From: Paenibacillus cymbidii
Lineage (GTDB): Bacteria; Bacillota; Bacilli; Paenibacillales; NBRC-103111
DNA length: 64,000 nucleotides
Direction: 5' to 3'
Assembly: GCF_004764705.1 (NCBI RefSeq)
Contig: NZ_SHLX01000021.1
Coordinates: forward strand, 1 to 64,000
This document shows positions 47,564 to 57,600 of the stretch, in pieces. A program made the translations under genes and the position numbers. The notes beneath the pieces were generated by a model that saw nothing but the letters and a program-made list of their open reading frames with translations, was not told the DNA's origin and searched no databases. How positions within the stretch are numbered: position 1 is the first letter of the stretch; each line of letters begins with the position of its first letter.

Positions 47564-49456
47564 TTACAATCGTGCGGCATCGGCCGTCATGGCCACGCGC
47601 AGCACGTGCGTCTCCGCTTGTTGCGGCTCCGCCGATTCAAGCATGATGCGGTACACGGCGTCGCCCCAGTTGCGCCGCAGCCGTCCGTCGTCGATGGCGA
47701 CCCGCTCCGCGCGCATGCGCAGCCGCCCGGCGTCATAAGCAACGTACACGCGGCGCCCGGGCGCGTAAGCGAGCTCAAAGACGCCTTCGTCAAGCGGCTT
47801 CGGCTTAAGCGGCGTCATCAGGCTGTAAACGACAGCGCCGGGCTCATGAAGCCGGAACGCATCGACGATTTCCACGGCGGCGTTCGCCCCCCGCAGCAGA
47901 CGAAACGTACGCCGCCAACAGGCGATGCCCGCCTCTGCCGGATAAGCGGCGGCGATATCGAGCGAAAGGTCGCTTTCGTCGTCGTCCGCCCGCCGCACTG
48001 CGCCTTGCGCGGCAAACGCGCGCCCGTCCCGCTGCATCGTGCCGTTTACGGTCGGCACGTTATGGTACTGCGACTGCAAATACCACAGCTCGAACCGCTG
48101 CGGCCCAAACGTCTGCGCCCGATACTCCTCGGTGCCAAGATCGATGAACACCGGCTGCCCGTCCGCGTAGACGATGAAATTTCCGATATCGTTGTGGTTG
48201 TGCGACTCCAGGTTATGCCCGCCCTTGGCCGCCACATACAGGCCGCGCGCCGTTCCTTCCGCTTCCCGCGCCGCCATCACCTGCGAATGCGGGAACCAGA
48301 CGTCGCGCATATACGGCGGCTGCTGCGCCCGCTGTCTGCGCTCGCCTTCCCGCAGCAGCGCCCGCGCATGCCGGTGCAGCGGGAACCAGTCGACGAAGCC
48401 GTGCCGCTTGACCGGGATGCCGGCGCCGAGCCGGATCATCCCTTCGTCGCCGATCGCCAGCCCGTAGCCGTAAATCGCGTCGCCGTCGGCAAACACGATG
48501 GCGTCGCCGTCGGCGAAGTCGACGTAGTAGTCGCCGTGAATATGCGCCTTGACGATGTAGCGGCCGATTTCCCGCACGATCGTTTCGGCGTAAATGTCGA
48601 TCGCTCCCCCCGACATCAAGTGCAGCAGCTCCAGGCAATCGTACAGGGAAGCGCCCGAGCGCCCCCAGTACATCGGCCCTTCGTCGCAGCAGCCGTCCGC
48701 CGGATATGTGGCGATGAATACGTCGAGGCTGCGCATGATTTTGCCGACCGCTTCCGCCAGCCGCAACGGATCGCGCTCGAACACGGCCAGCGCCATCAGC
48801 ATGTTGCCGTTGCACCAGGGGTTCCAGTTGTTCACCCGGTCGCCCGCGAAGCCCATCCACCAGTAGTCGTCCCGGGCCAAATACGGAGCGATCAGCCGGT
48901 CGCGCACCTCCCGCTCGATCCGTTCGCCGATGCGCCCGCTGATCGCATCCAGCTTGCCCCGCAGCAAATCATACGTCCAGGCGAGCAGCGCCGCCGTCTC
49001 CGAGCTGAACAGCTCGACTTCGTGGTCGGCAGCCGCATGCAGCGTTTCGGCTTTATTTACCCGCGTCAAATACGAATTCATATGCGGCGGCAGCCACGTC
49101 GTTTCCTCGCAGATGCACATGATGCCGGTTACGATCGCCAGGGTAAATCTGCCGCCGTCCTCGATGCATTCGCCCAGCACCAGCGAGCCGAGCGTCTCGC
49201 GGCGTTTCCAGTACGGATCGATGTACGGGTTGAAATGGCCCGTTCGTTTCACTTCGATATACGTTTGCGCCTGCAAGGCCGGCCAGTCGTAAGCAAGACA
49301 CGCCTCCGCCTTGCCGATCCACTCCTCCCGCGATTCGGCCGTCACCCGCTCCCACGCCCCGCGATCGTCCGCAGGCGGAAAAGGCGCCGCCTTCCCCGCC
49401 GCTGCCGCTTGCAGCAAGCTCGCCAAATCGTTTCCGCCATAACGCGCCGTCAACAT
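47564..49456 (-). CDS. Heparinase II/III-like protein
   Basis: 630 residues, no signal peptide. The helical N-terminal domain (about 50-330) carries NPWCNGNMLMALAVFERD and GCCDEGPMYWGRSGASLYD, as in heparinase II/III and alginate-lyase-like toroids. The C-terminal part has KGGHNLESHNHNDIGNFIVY, the His-rich metal/catalytic region of the Hepar_II_III beta-sandwich. It probably cleaves uronate-containing oligosaccharides after import. ATG 49456 has AAAGGATGG upstream. It is next to the rhamnosidase-like gene on the same strand. Confidence 0.82.
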   Translation of the reverse strand: MLTARYGGNDLASLLQAAAAGKAAPFPPADDRGAWERVTAESREEWIGKAEACLAYDWPALQAQTYIEVKRTGHFNPYIDPYWKRRETLGSLVLGECIEDGGRFTLAIVTGIMCICEETTWLPPHMNSYLTRVNKAETLHAAADHEVELFSSETAALLAWTYDLLRGKLDAISGRIGERIEREVRDRLIAPYLARDDYWWMGFAGDRVNNWNPWCNGNMLMALAVFERDPLRLAEAVGKIMRSLDVFIATYPADGCCDEGPMYWGRSGASLYDCLELLHLMSGGAIDIYAETIVREIGRYIVKAHIHGDYYVDFADGDAIVFADGDAIYGYGLAIGDEGMIRLGAGIPVKRHGFVDWFPLHRHARALLREGERRQRAQQPPYMRDVWFPHSQVMAAREAEGTARGLYVAAKGGHNLESHNHNDIGNFIVYADGQPVFIDLGTEEYRAQTFGPQRFELWYLQSQYHNVPTVNGTMQRDGRAFAAQGAVRRADDDESDLSLDIAAAYPAEAGIACWRRTFRLLRGANAAVEIVDAFRLHEPGAVVYSLMTPLKPKPLDEGVFELAYAPGRRVYVAYDAGRLRMRAERVAIDDGRLRRNWGDAVYRIMLESAEPQQAETHVLRVAMTADAARL

Positions 49457-49607
49457 CGCTTCGCCATCCTTTCTGCGGAGCCGGCCCCAATGATGCGCCG
49501 CAGGCTCCCATTTTATTATAGGGCGGCGCCGGACCGCCCGCCTATGATGATCTTTTGTCTTTGCCTGCCTTTTAATGTCCACTTTCATGCGCCAGGCGAA
49601 TTGACAG

Positions 49608-49622
49608 TGAGAATAATTATCA
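49608..49622. promoter_or_regulatory. Fur-box-like site without an iron gene
   Basis: TGAGAATAATTATCA matches the 7-1-7 Fur consensus TGATAATNATTATCA with one mismatch and directly follows a perfect TTGACA (49601-49606). No iron-related gene follows on either side. Confidence 0.5.
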
Positions 49623-49655
49623 ACAGACTGAGAGGGCGTTCGGAAAGGCAATAAA

Positions 49656-49688
49656 GATGCCCCGGGCCAGTTGACTGACCGGGGCATC
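49656..49688 (-). terminator. Hairpin, probable terminator of the upstream minus-strand genes
   Basis: GATGCCCCGG (49656-49665) pairs with CCGGGGCATC (49679-49688); on the minus strand TTTATT follows. Confidence 0.65.
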
Positions 49689-49803
49689 TCTGCTGCCTCC
49701 AAGGCTATTGTTTCGTCCACCGCTCGCCGTTGCGTCACGCACCGATTGCCGTGCTCCTGCAGCAGCCCCCTTTCCTCGCCAAGCAGCTATGCCTTTTCGG
49801 GCG

Positions 49804-49995
49804 AAATAGGCCACAAAAAATGGCTTATTGCCCCTATTTCGCAGGCTTCATCAAAAATAGCCAGCGAAAACACTGGTTATTTGAGCCAAACAGCCCTAAC
49901 CCGGGCGGATTGACGCGAATAGCCAATGAAATCACTGGCTATTTTGTGGCAACTGCCCATTTTTGACGAAATAGGCCATCAAAGATGGCCTATTT
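49804..49995. repeat. Four-hairpin intergenic repeat module, copy 3
   Basis: Hairpins begin at 49804, 49855, 49918 and 49969 in the order AATAGGCCA type, AATAGCCAG type, AATAGCCAA type, AATAGGCCATC type. It lies just after the 3' end of the large glycosidase gene. Confidence 0.9.
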
Positions 49996-50052
49996 CGTTA
50001 TTCCTTCCTGTTCTGCGCGTTAACCGGACAACATCCCCGCTTCACTTCCGCC

Positions 50053-53000
50053 TTACGGCGAGCCGTACAGCACGATTTCCGACGTCTGCGACCGTTCGGA
50101 GCTGAGCGTCACGCGAATGTAGCGCGTCGTGATCGAAACCGGATGCGCGTTCCATACGCCGTAGTTCGTCATCGGGTCGACGAACAGCGACGTCCAGCTG
50201 CCCGGCGTGCCATAGGAAACGGTAATGTTGCCGTTGTCGAATTTGTCGTGCAAATAAATGTCCGTGATCGTATACGTCTGGCCCAGATCGATATATGCGC
50301 TGGCCGGGTAGCGGTCGGTCGGACCGCCCGGCTGCCAGTACGAGGTCGGCGTGCCGCCGCTGCCGTTCTTCGGATCGCCGGCCGTCGTCTGCTCATCGAC
50401 CAGCCGCGTGGCGATGCCGTAGGCGCCTTCGTTCGTCACCATCGCCGTCGTCAGCGTCAGCTTGCCGCTCGTCGGCGGCGCGGAAGTCGTGGCGCTAGGC
50501 ACGTTCGACAGCGCCGACTCGTTCGGCACTTCGTCGCGCGTCTTCAGCGCGAAGTAATACGTCGTCGATGCCGACAGCCCGCTCACCGTCATCGACTGGC
50601 TCGTGCCGGCCGCCGCCGGGGCCGGTTCGCCGCTCACCTGCGTCGCGCTGGCCCAGTTGCCGCTCGTAATCGCCGACGTGCTGTAGCGGATATCGTACGC
50701 CGCCGCGGTGCCCGTCGTGCCGTCGTCGCCCGGCGCCGTCCACGTCAGCTGCACCGACGACGACGTTGCACTGCCCGCCGCCAGGTTGCTCACTGCCGCC
50801 GGTGCCGTTGTGTCCGCGCTGCCGGACGGAGCGCCGTACAACACGATTTCCGTCACCTGCGAATGGCCCGAGTTCATTGTCACGCGTACATACCGGGTCG
50901 ACACGCTGACCGGATGGGCGCTCCAGTAATGATGCTCCGTCAGCGGATCGGTGAACAGCGTCGTCCAGTTGCCCGGACTGCCGGCGGAAACGACGTAATT
51001 GTCGATATCGTAGGAATCGCGCAAATAAATGTCGGTCAAGTCGTAGTATTGCCCCAGATCGATATACGCGCTGGCCGGGTACGTGACGCTGCTGCTCCAG
51101 CCCGGGGACCACAGCGTCGTCGGGTCGCCGCCGGTGCCGTTCTTCGGATCTCCTGCAGTCGTTTGCTCATCGACCAGTTTCGTTGCATCGCCATACCCGG
51201 AGCCGCCTTCGTTGGTGACCATCGCCGTCGTCAGCACGATTTTGCCGCCGCCCGGAGGCACTGCCGTCGTCGCCAGACTGACCACGTTCGACAGCGCCGA
51301 TTCGTTCGGCACCTCGTCACGCGTCTTCAGCGCAAAATAATACGTCGTCGACGCCGTCAGCCCGCCCACCGTCATCGATTGGCTCGTGCCCGCCGCTGCC
51401 GGGGCCGGCTCGCCGCTTACCTGCGTTGCGCTCGCCCAGTTGCCGCTCGTAATCGCCGACGTGCTGTAGCGGATGTCGTACGCCGACGCCGTGCCGGTCG
51501 TTCCGTCGTCGCCCGGCGCCGTCCACGTCAGCTGCACCGACGAAGATGTCGCGCTGCCCGCCGCCAAATTACTAACCGCCGCCGGCGCCGTCGTATCGGA
51601 GGAAGCAAGCGTCGCCAAACTCGGCACATTCGACAGCGCCGATTCGTTTGGTACTTCGTCACGCGTCTTAATCGCAAAATAGTACGTCGTCGACGGCGAC
51701 AACCCGCTTACCGTCATCGACTGGCTCGTTCCCGCCGCCGCCGGAGCCGGCTCGCCGCTCACTTGCGTCGCGCTGGCCCAGTTGGCGCTCGTAATCGCCG
51801 ACGTGCTGTAGCGAATGTCATACGCCGACGCCGTGCCGGTTGTGCCGTCATCGCCCGGCGCCGTCCACGTCAGCTGCACCGACGACGACGTGGCGCTGCC
51901 CGCCGCCAAATTGCTAACCGCCGCGGGCGCCGTCGTATCCGCGCTGCCGCCGGGAGTGCGGACAACCTGCAAGTCCGTCTGCGTATCCAGCCCGTTCTTG
52001 TCGACCGCTTCGACGATAAACGTATAGGTCGTCGTCGCGTTCAGGCCGGTCGCATGGAACGTCAGCGGATCGCCGGCATTGACGGTGCCGATCGATTCTT
52101 CGCTCGGGTACTTGATCCGGTACGCCACGACGCCCTCGTCGTCGGTCGCCGCCGGCCAGCTCAAATCGAGCGTTGTGCCCGTATCGTTGGAAATCGTGAC
52201 CGCACTGCCGGACGCCCACGACGGCGCGGAATAAGTCGTCGCGTTGTCAAGCAGCACAAACACCGGCCGTTCGCTGACATTCACGCTGACACGGTGCGAA
52301 CCGTCGATCGTCAGGCTCGACTCCGTGCCAAGCGGACTGCCTTTGGCCATCGTAATCAGCTTCGCGGACGATGCGGCCGTCGGCAGCTGCAGCTGATAGC
52401 CGCTCACCGTCGTCGAGTTGCTGGTCGGCGCCCAGACGGCGTAAGCTTTGACCGTACCCAAGCTGTTCGCGAACGAGTACACCGACACGTTACCGTTGCC
52501 GGACGTCCCTTCCTGCTTGAAATGAAGGCCGGCCAGCCAGTTCTTCATCGTGTTGAGGTAATACCAGCTCGACTTCGGCTTGCGCTCCGCGTCGATCGTA
52601 CCCGACGTCATAAATTTGCTCGTATTGTTCGAGTAGCCGTCATCGGCAATCGTAAACATTTGCGCCTTGTCGACGCCGGCTGCCGCCAGCGCGAAGAACG
52701 AACGCACGAGCCACTGCGCCTGCACCTCTTCGCCGTTGTTCGAGCCGATGGCCGGGGCGCGCTGCGGCGAGCCGCTATTCGTGTCGTAGCCGAACTCGCT
52801 GACCCAGAACTCCTTGCCCGGCAAATAGCGGTCGCGGTAGTCGGCGATGGCGGCCATTTTGCCTTTCAGGTCGAACGCTTCCGGACTGATGCCAACCGTG
52901 CCGTTCGACTGGTTCGTGCCGTTATTGGCGTATACGTGGATATTGATCACGTCGCCCGGGAAGCTGCCGCTCCGGTATTCGTCGGCCCACATTTTCGTCA

Positions 53001-54570
53001 ACTGGATATAGTTCAGGCAGCTGCAGGCAAGGCCGGGCAGCACGTACTTCAAATTCGGATCGGCGTTCTTCACCCCGAACGTATTGCCCATCCGGCCCTG
53101 GTCGCCGTCATAGGAGGCGCTTTGCCGGGCGGCGTATTCGAACGGCAGATGCAGCGCGTTGCGGCCGTTCCACCAGCCGTCGATTTCGTTGCTGCCTTCG
53201 ATATACTGCAGCGTGTTCAAGCCGGACAGCCGCTGCTGGTCGGACGCCAGCTTCAGCTTGCTGTCGGCGACGGTGGCGCTGCCGTAGCGGGCCGCGAACT
53301 GGAACATGTGGTCGGCATAAGCCGGGTACGACGCCGGCAGTACGGGGTCGGCCCCGGCCGGAATCGGCTTGTTGGCGATCCAGGGCGGCGTCAGATGCAC
53401 CGTCGGGAACGTCAGGACGCCGTTGTTTTTGACCGTCTGGTAAAACTTGTCGAAGTTTTTGCCCCCGCCCATATAGCTCGGGTTAAATTTGTTCTGGTTG
53501 TTCGGGTAGCCCGGATACGACGTGCTCGTATCGCCTTCGTCCCACTGCCAGCGATGGTACTCGCGATAGTTGCCGAACGCGACGATGCGGTCGAGCGGAT
53601 CGTCGATAACGCCGTTGGCGCCGATAAACGTTTCCATGTCGGGCGCATTATGCGAGGCAGGCGACGGAGGAGCGACCGGCGCGCCGGTCGGCGTGCCGTA
53701 CAGCACCATCTCGTTGAAAATGCGCGCATTCTCCGCCGTCATCATCACCCGCAAGTAGCGCGTCGTGACGCCGCTCAGCGGATAGCCGACCCAGCGCAGC
53801 GTATTGACGTAATCGTCGCCCTTCGTAATTTCCGTCCAATGGAACGGCGTGCCATAGTACAGCTTCACTTCGCTGGCCGGCGCCCCTTTCCAGTACAGGT
53901 AAATGTCGCTCAGGTTATACGTCCGCTGCAGATCGATCGTAATGTAGTTGTCAACCTCGTACAGGTCGCCGTAAAAGCTCGGGTCCCACTTCGTGCTCGG
54001 CGCGCCGCCGGCGCCGTTCTTCGGATCGCCCGCTTCGATCTGCTCGTCGGCGATCAACAGCGGCGTGCCGATCGGCGATTCGCCGACGATCATGCCCGGC
54101 TTGATCGGGATTTTGCCGCTTGTGCCGGTGGCGAGCAGCAGCGTTGTACCGTTGGCGACGTTGGACAGCGCCGATACATTGCTTGCCTCGTCCGTCGCCT
54201 TCATTGCAAAATAGTACGCCTGATCGCCCGGCAGCGCCACCGTCAGCGACTGGTTCGTGCCTGCCGCCGCCGGGGCCGGAATATTTTTGACCACAAGAGC
54301 GCTGGTGAAGTTGGCCGCCGTAATCGGCGACGTGCTGACGCGGATGTCGTAGGACGTTGCCGTGCCGGTAGAACCGTCGTCTCCCGGCGCCGTCCAGGTC
54401 AGCTGCAGCGAACCCGCGGTTGCCGAACCGGCCGCCAGATTGGCGACCGCCGCAGGCGGCGTCGTGTCGGCGTCGGCGCTTGCCGTAAGCGTCCCGACCG
54501 AATAGGCGGGCGGCAGGCCAAGCGCGAGCGCAAGTGCGGAAACGAGCGGAAGCAAGCTTCTTCTTCTCAT
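50053..54570 (-). CDS. Large secreted multidomain glycosidase (GH-A clan-like) with FN3 and discoidin-like modules
   Basis: 1505 residues. Signal peptide 1-30. Order: FN3 (about 36-140), discoidin-like module (about 150-300), TIM-barrel catalytic domain (about 315-790), three FN3 (about 800-1090), discoidin-like (about 1095-1225), FN3 (about 1235-1325), discoidin-like (about 1330-1505). The likely acid/base Glu is E462 in YIEGSNEIDG and the nucleophile E592 in WVSEFGYD, the NE/E pattern of clan GH-A. The family and substrate are unassigned. It is 31 bp downstream of the PA14/esterase gene, so the two form an operon. Confidence 0.8.
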   Translation of the reverse strand: MRRRSLLPLVSALALALGLPPAYSVGTLTASADADTTPPAAVANLAAGSATAGSLQLTWTAPGDDGSTGTATSYDIRVSTSPITAANFTSALVVKNIPAPAAAGTNQSLTVALPGDQAYYFAMKATDEASNVSALSNVANGTTLLLATGTSGKIPIKPGMIVGESPIGTPLLIADEQIEAGDPKNGAGGAPSTKWDPSFYGDLYEVDNYITIDLQRTYNLSDIYLYWKGAPASEVKLYYGTPFHWTEITKGDDYVNTLRWVGYPLSGVTTRYLRVMMTAENARIFNEMVLYGTPTGAPVAPPSPASHNAPDMETFIGANGVIDDPLDRIVAFGNYREYHRWQWDEGDTSTSYPGYPNNQNKFNPSYMGGGKNFDKFYQTVKNNGVLTFPTVHLTPPWIANKPIPAGADPVLPASYPAYADHMFQFAARYGSATVADSKLKLASDQQRLSGLNTLQYIEGSNEIDGWWNGRNALHLPFEYAARQSASYDGDQGRMGNTFGVKNADPNLKYVLPGLACSCLNYIQLTKMWADEYRSGSFPGDVINIHVYANNGTNQSNGTVGISPEAFDLKGKMAAIADYRDRYLPGKEFWVSEFGYDTNSGSPQRAPAIGSNNGEEVQAQWLVRSFFALAAAGVDKAQMFTIADDGYSNNTSKFMTSGTIDAERKPKSSWYYLNTMKNWLAGLHFKQEGTSGNGNVSVYSFANSLGTVKAYAVWAPTSNSTTVSGYQLQLPTAASSAKLITMAKGSPLGTESSLTIDGSHRVSVNVSERPVFVLLDNATTYSAPSWASGSAVTISNDTGTTLDLSWPAATDDEGVVAYRIKYPSEESIGTVNAGDPLTFHATGLNATTTYTFIVEAVDKNGLDTQTDLQVVRTPGGSADTTAPAAVSNLAAGSATSSSVQLTWTAPGDDGTTGTASAYDIRYSTSAITSANWASATQVSGEPAPAAAGTSQSMTVSGLSPSTTYYFAIKTRDEVPNESALSNVPSLATLASSDTTAPAAVSNLAAGSATSSSVQLTWTAPGDDGTTGTASAYDIRYSTSAITSGNWASATQVSGEPAPAAAGTSQSMTVGGLTASTTYYFALKTRDEVPNESALSNVVSLATTAVPPGGGKIVLTTAMVTNEGGSGYGDATKLVDEQTTAGDPKNGTGGDPTTLWSPGWSSSVTYPASAYIDLGQYYDLTDIYLRDSYDIDNYVVSAGSPGNWTTLFTDPLTEHHYWSAHPVSVSTRYVRVTMNSGHSQVTEIVLYGAPSGSADTTAPAAVSNLAAGSATSSSVQLTWTAPGDDGTTGTAAAYDIRYSTSAITSGNWASATQVSGEPAPAAAGTSQSMTVSGLSASTTYYFALKTRDEVPNESALSNVPSATTSAPPTSGKLTLTTAMVTNEGAYGIATRLVDEQTTAGDPKNGSGGTPTSYWQPGGPTDRYPASAYIDLGQTYTITDIYLHDKFDNGNITVSYGTPGSWTSLFVDPMTNYGVWNAHPVSITTRYIRVTLSSERSQTSEIVLYGSP

Positions 54571-54601
54571 GATTCAAGCTCCTTTCGTATCGCGAAACGG
54601 A

Positions 54602-57600
54602 TCAATTCTTCGACTGGCCGAGCAGCCACGTATAAATCGCCGGGTTGTCGTAAGTCGCCGTCCAGCTGTCATGGTCGTTGTTCACCTGGTACACGGTAAA
54701 CATCGGAGGCGGGGTCGGCGCCACCGGGCTTAAATTCAGCCATTTCATGATTTCTTCGCTCTGGCTGCGCGAAACGACCGGATCGTATGCGTTCGTAAAC
54801 GACCACATCGGCACCCCGTTCATGCGAAAGGCGTTCTCCCAGGTGATGAACGGCGGGTAGCCCGTCGTTTCGGTCACATTGCGCCCGGTCACCGGCAGCA
54901 CGGCGGCCACTTTCTCCGGATGCTCGTCGGCGTAATAATACGCTCCGCCTCCGCCGACGCTGAGGCCTGTGACGTAAATCCGTTTCGGATCGACGTTGTA
55001 CCGTTTCATCGCGTCGTTTACGATCCCGTCGATCAAGCCGGGCACATACCATTGGCCGTTGTACGATTTCTGCGGCGAGATGACGATGAACGGCATTTCC
55101 TGCCCTTGCGCGATCAGCTTCGGCGGACCGTGCGTCTTCACTTTGTTGATTTCGTTCTCGAAGCCGGATTCGCCCTGGCCGTGCAGGAACACGAGCAGCG
55201 GCTGCTTGGCGTTCGGGTCGCGGTAGGCGGCCTCCGGCTGGTAAGCCAGGTAATGCACGTTGGCGCCGATTGCGGACGACGCGAACGAAATGTCCTTCTG
55301 GCGGACCTGCAGCTGCACCGTGGCGCTGTTCACCGCGCCGAGCGCCGTCGTTTCTCCGACCCAATAAAGGTAGTAAGTCGCATTCTCCGGCAAAGCGCTC
55401 ATCGTACGCGTCAAATCGCTGCCAACGTCGCCGGACGCAACCGCAATCGTGCCGCCCCGGACGAGCGCGCCGCCCGTTGCGCCTTGCGCCGCCGATTTGA
55501 CGGCCGCCGCGGCCTGCGTTCCTTGCGAAGCGTTATACAGCGCGTAATAGATGCTGCCCGTTTGCGCCAGGCTCGCGTGCAGGTCGATCGACGAAGCGCC
55601 GCCCGTCGCGTAGCCGCCTGCCGGCGCCGCCGTCGTGGTCAGCGAGGCCACGTTCGACAGCGCTGATTCGTTGCCGACCTCGTCCTTCGTTTTCATCGCA
55701 AAATAGTACGTCGTATTCGGCAGCAGCCCGCTTACGGTCATCGTCTGGCCGTTGCCCGCGGCTGCAGGCGCCGGTTCGATGAACGCCTCCGCGGCGCTGC
55801 CCCAGCTCGCGCCCGTGATCGTCGCCGTGCTGAAGCGGATATCGTACGATGCCGCCGTGCCCGCCGCACCGTCGTCGCCCGGCGCCGTCCAGCTCAGCTG
55901 CGCCTTCAGCAGCGAACCGTTCGCCGCACTCAAATTCGTGACGGCATCCGGAGCCGTATTGTCGGCCGTGCCGGTCGTCGCCGCGCTGACGACGTTGGAA
56001 ATCGCGCCCGCGTTGCCCGCTTCGTCAATGCCTTTTACCGCAAAATAGTACGTCGTGCCTGGCCGCAGCCCACTGACCGTTATCGAGTCGCTGCCGCCGG
56101 TCGGCATGACGTACGGCTCCGCTTTGGCCGCCGCGCTCCAGTTCGCGGACGTAATCGGCGATGTGCTGTAGCGCGCTTCATAATCGGAAACGAGCCCCCA
56201 CGGCTGCGCCAAACCCGGCAGCGTGATGTCGTCGTCGCCCGGCGCGGTGAACGACAGCCGCACCGCCGAATCGCCGAGCGTCGTCGCCGACACGTTCGCG
56301 ATCGCGTTCGGCGCGATCGTGTCCGGCAGCGCCGTCGCCTTTGGCGTGCGAATCATGTCCTTGGCCTGGCTTGGGCTCGACCAGTACGCCTTCAAGTAGC
56401 TGGAGCCGTTCAACCCCTTGTATTCGACGCGCAGCTCGTATGCCTGGCCCGCGGTCAGCGCAATCGTGCCCGACCGCTCCGCCGAAGTGCCGCTGCTCCA
56501 CGTGTCGATCAGCAGCTGGCGGTTCACCCACAGGCGTACGCCGTCGCCGGCCGTCGTCTGCGTATAGAACGTGTACGTCTGCGAATATTGCGGTACGACC
56601 TGGCCGGTTATCCGCGCTCCGAACGTGCTGTTCTCGACCGGCAGATCGGAAGCGAACAACTGCAGCCGGTCGACGACGAGCCTGCCCTTGAAATCGTTCA
56701 GCGTCACGTCGTCGTAAGCCTCCGCAACCATTCCGGCGCTGTACGCCGTGTTGTCCCAGGTTGTCGCCGTCATCGCCGAATTGGACAGACCGGACGTGTT
56801 GCCCGCTTCGTCCTTCGCCACGATGGCGAAGCTGTAGATATGGCCCGGCGCAAGTCCGGTGACGGTCAGCGTTTCCGCCTGACCCGCCGTCTTCGGCACC
56901 AGCGTCTGCGGGAATACGGTCGCCCCCGCCCACGTATTGCCGGCAATCGTCGTGTTCGTCGGGCTGCCGGCGTAACGCACTTCGTAACCGGTCGCCTGGC
57001 CGACACTGCCGTCGTCGCCGGTAGCCGTCCAGCGCAGCGTGATGCTCGTGGCCGTCGGATTCGCCACCGTCAGCGACTTGATCGCCGCCGGAGCGGTCGT
57101 GTCGCCCGCCGCCGCCGTCGCCAGGCTCGGCACGTTCGACAGCGCGGATATGTTGCCGACTTCATCGGCCGTTTTCAGCGCGAAGTAGTAGGTCGTCGAC
57201 GCGGACAGGCCGCCGACCGTCATCGATTGGCTTGTGCCGGCGGCTGCTGGCGCCGGTTCGCCGCTGACCGGCGTTGCGCCCGCCCAGTTGCCGGTAGTGA
57301 TCGGCGACGTGCTGTAACGGATGTCGTACGACGATGCCGTGCCGGTCGCGCCGTCGTCTCCCGGCGCCGTCCAGGTCAGCAGCACCGACGAAGTCGTCGG
57401 ATTGCTTGCGGCCAGGTTCGTCACCGCCGCCGGCGCTGTCGTATCGCCGCCTCCGCCGCCGGCCGGAGCGCCGTACAGCACGATTTCCGTCGCTTGCGAA
57501 TGAGCGGAATTCATCGTCACGCGGACATACCGCGTCGTCGCGCTGACCGCGTGCCCGCTCCAGTAGTGGTGTTCGGACAGCGGATCGGTGAACAGCGTCG

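Noticed and set aside
50143-54699. Plus-strand open frame of about 1518 codons opposite the glycosidase
   Set aside because: The peptide is Arg-rich repeats mirroring the FN3 modules; the minus strand has signal peptide and catalytic motifs.
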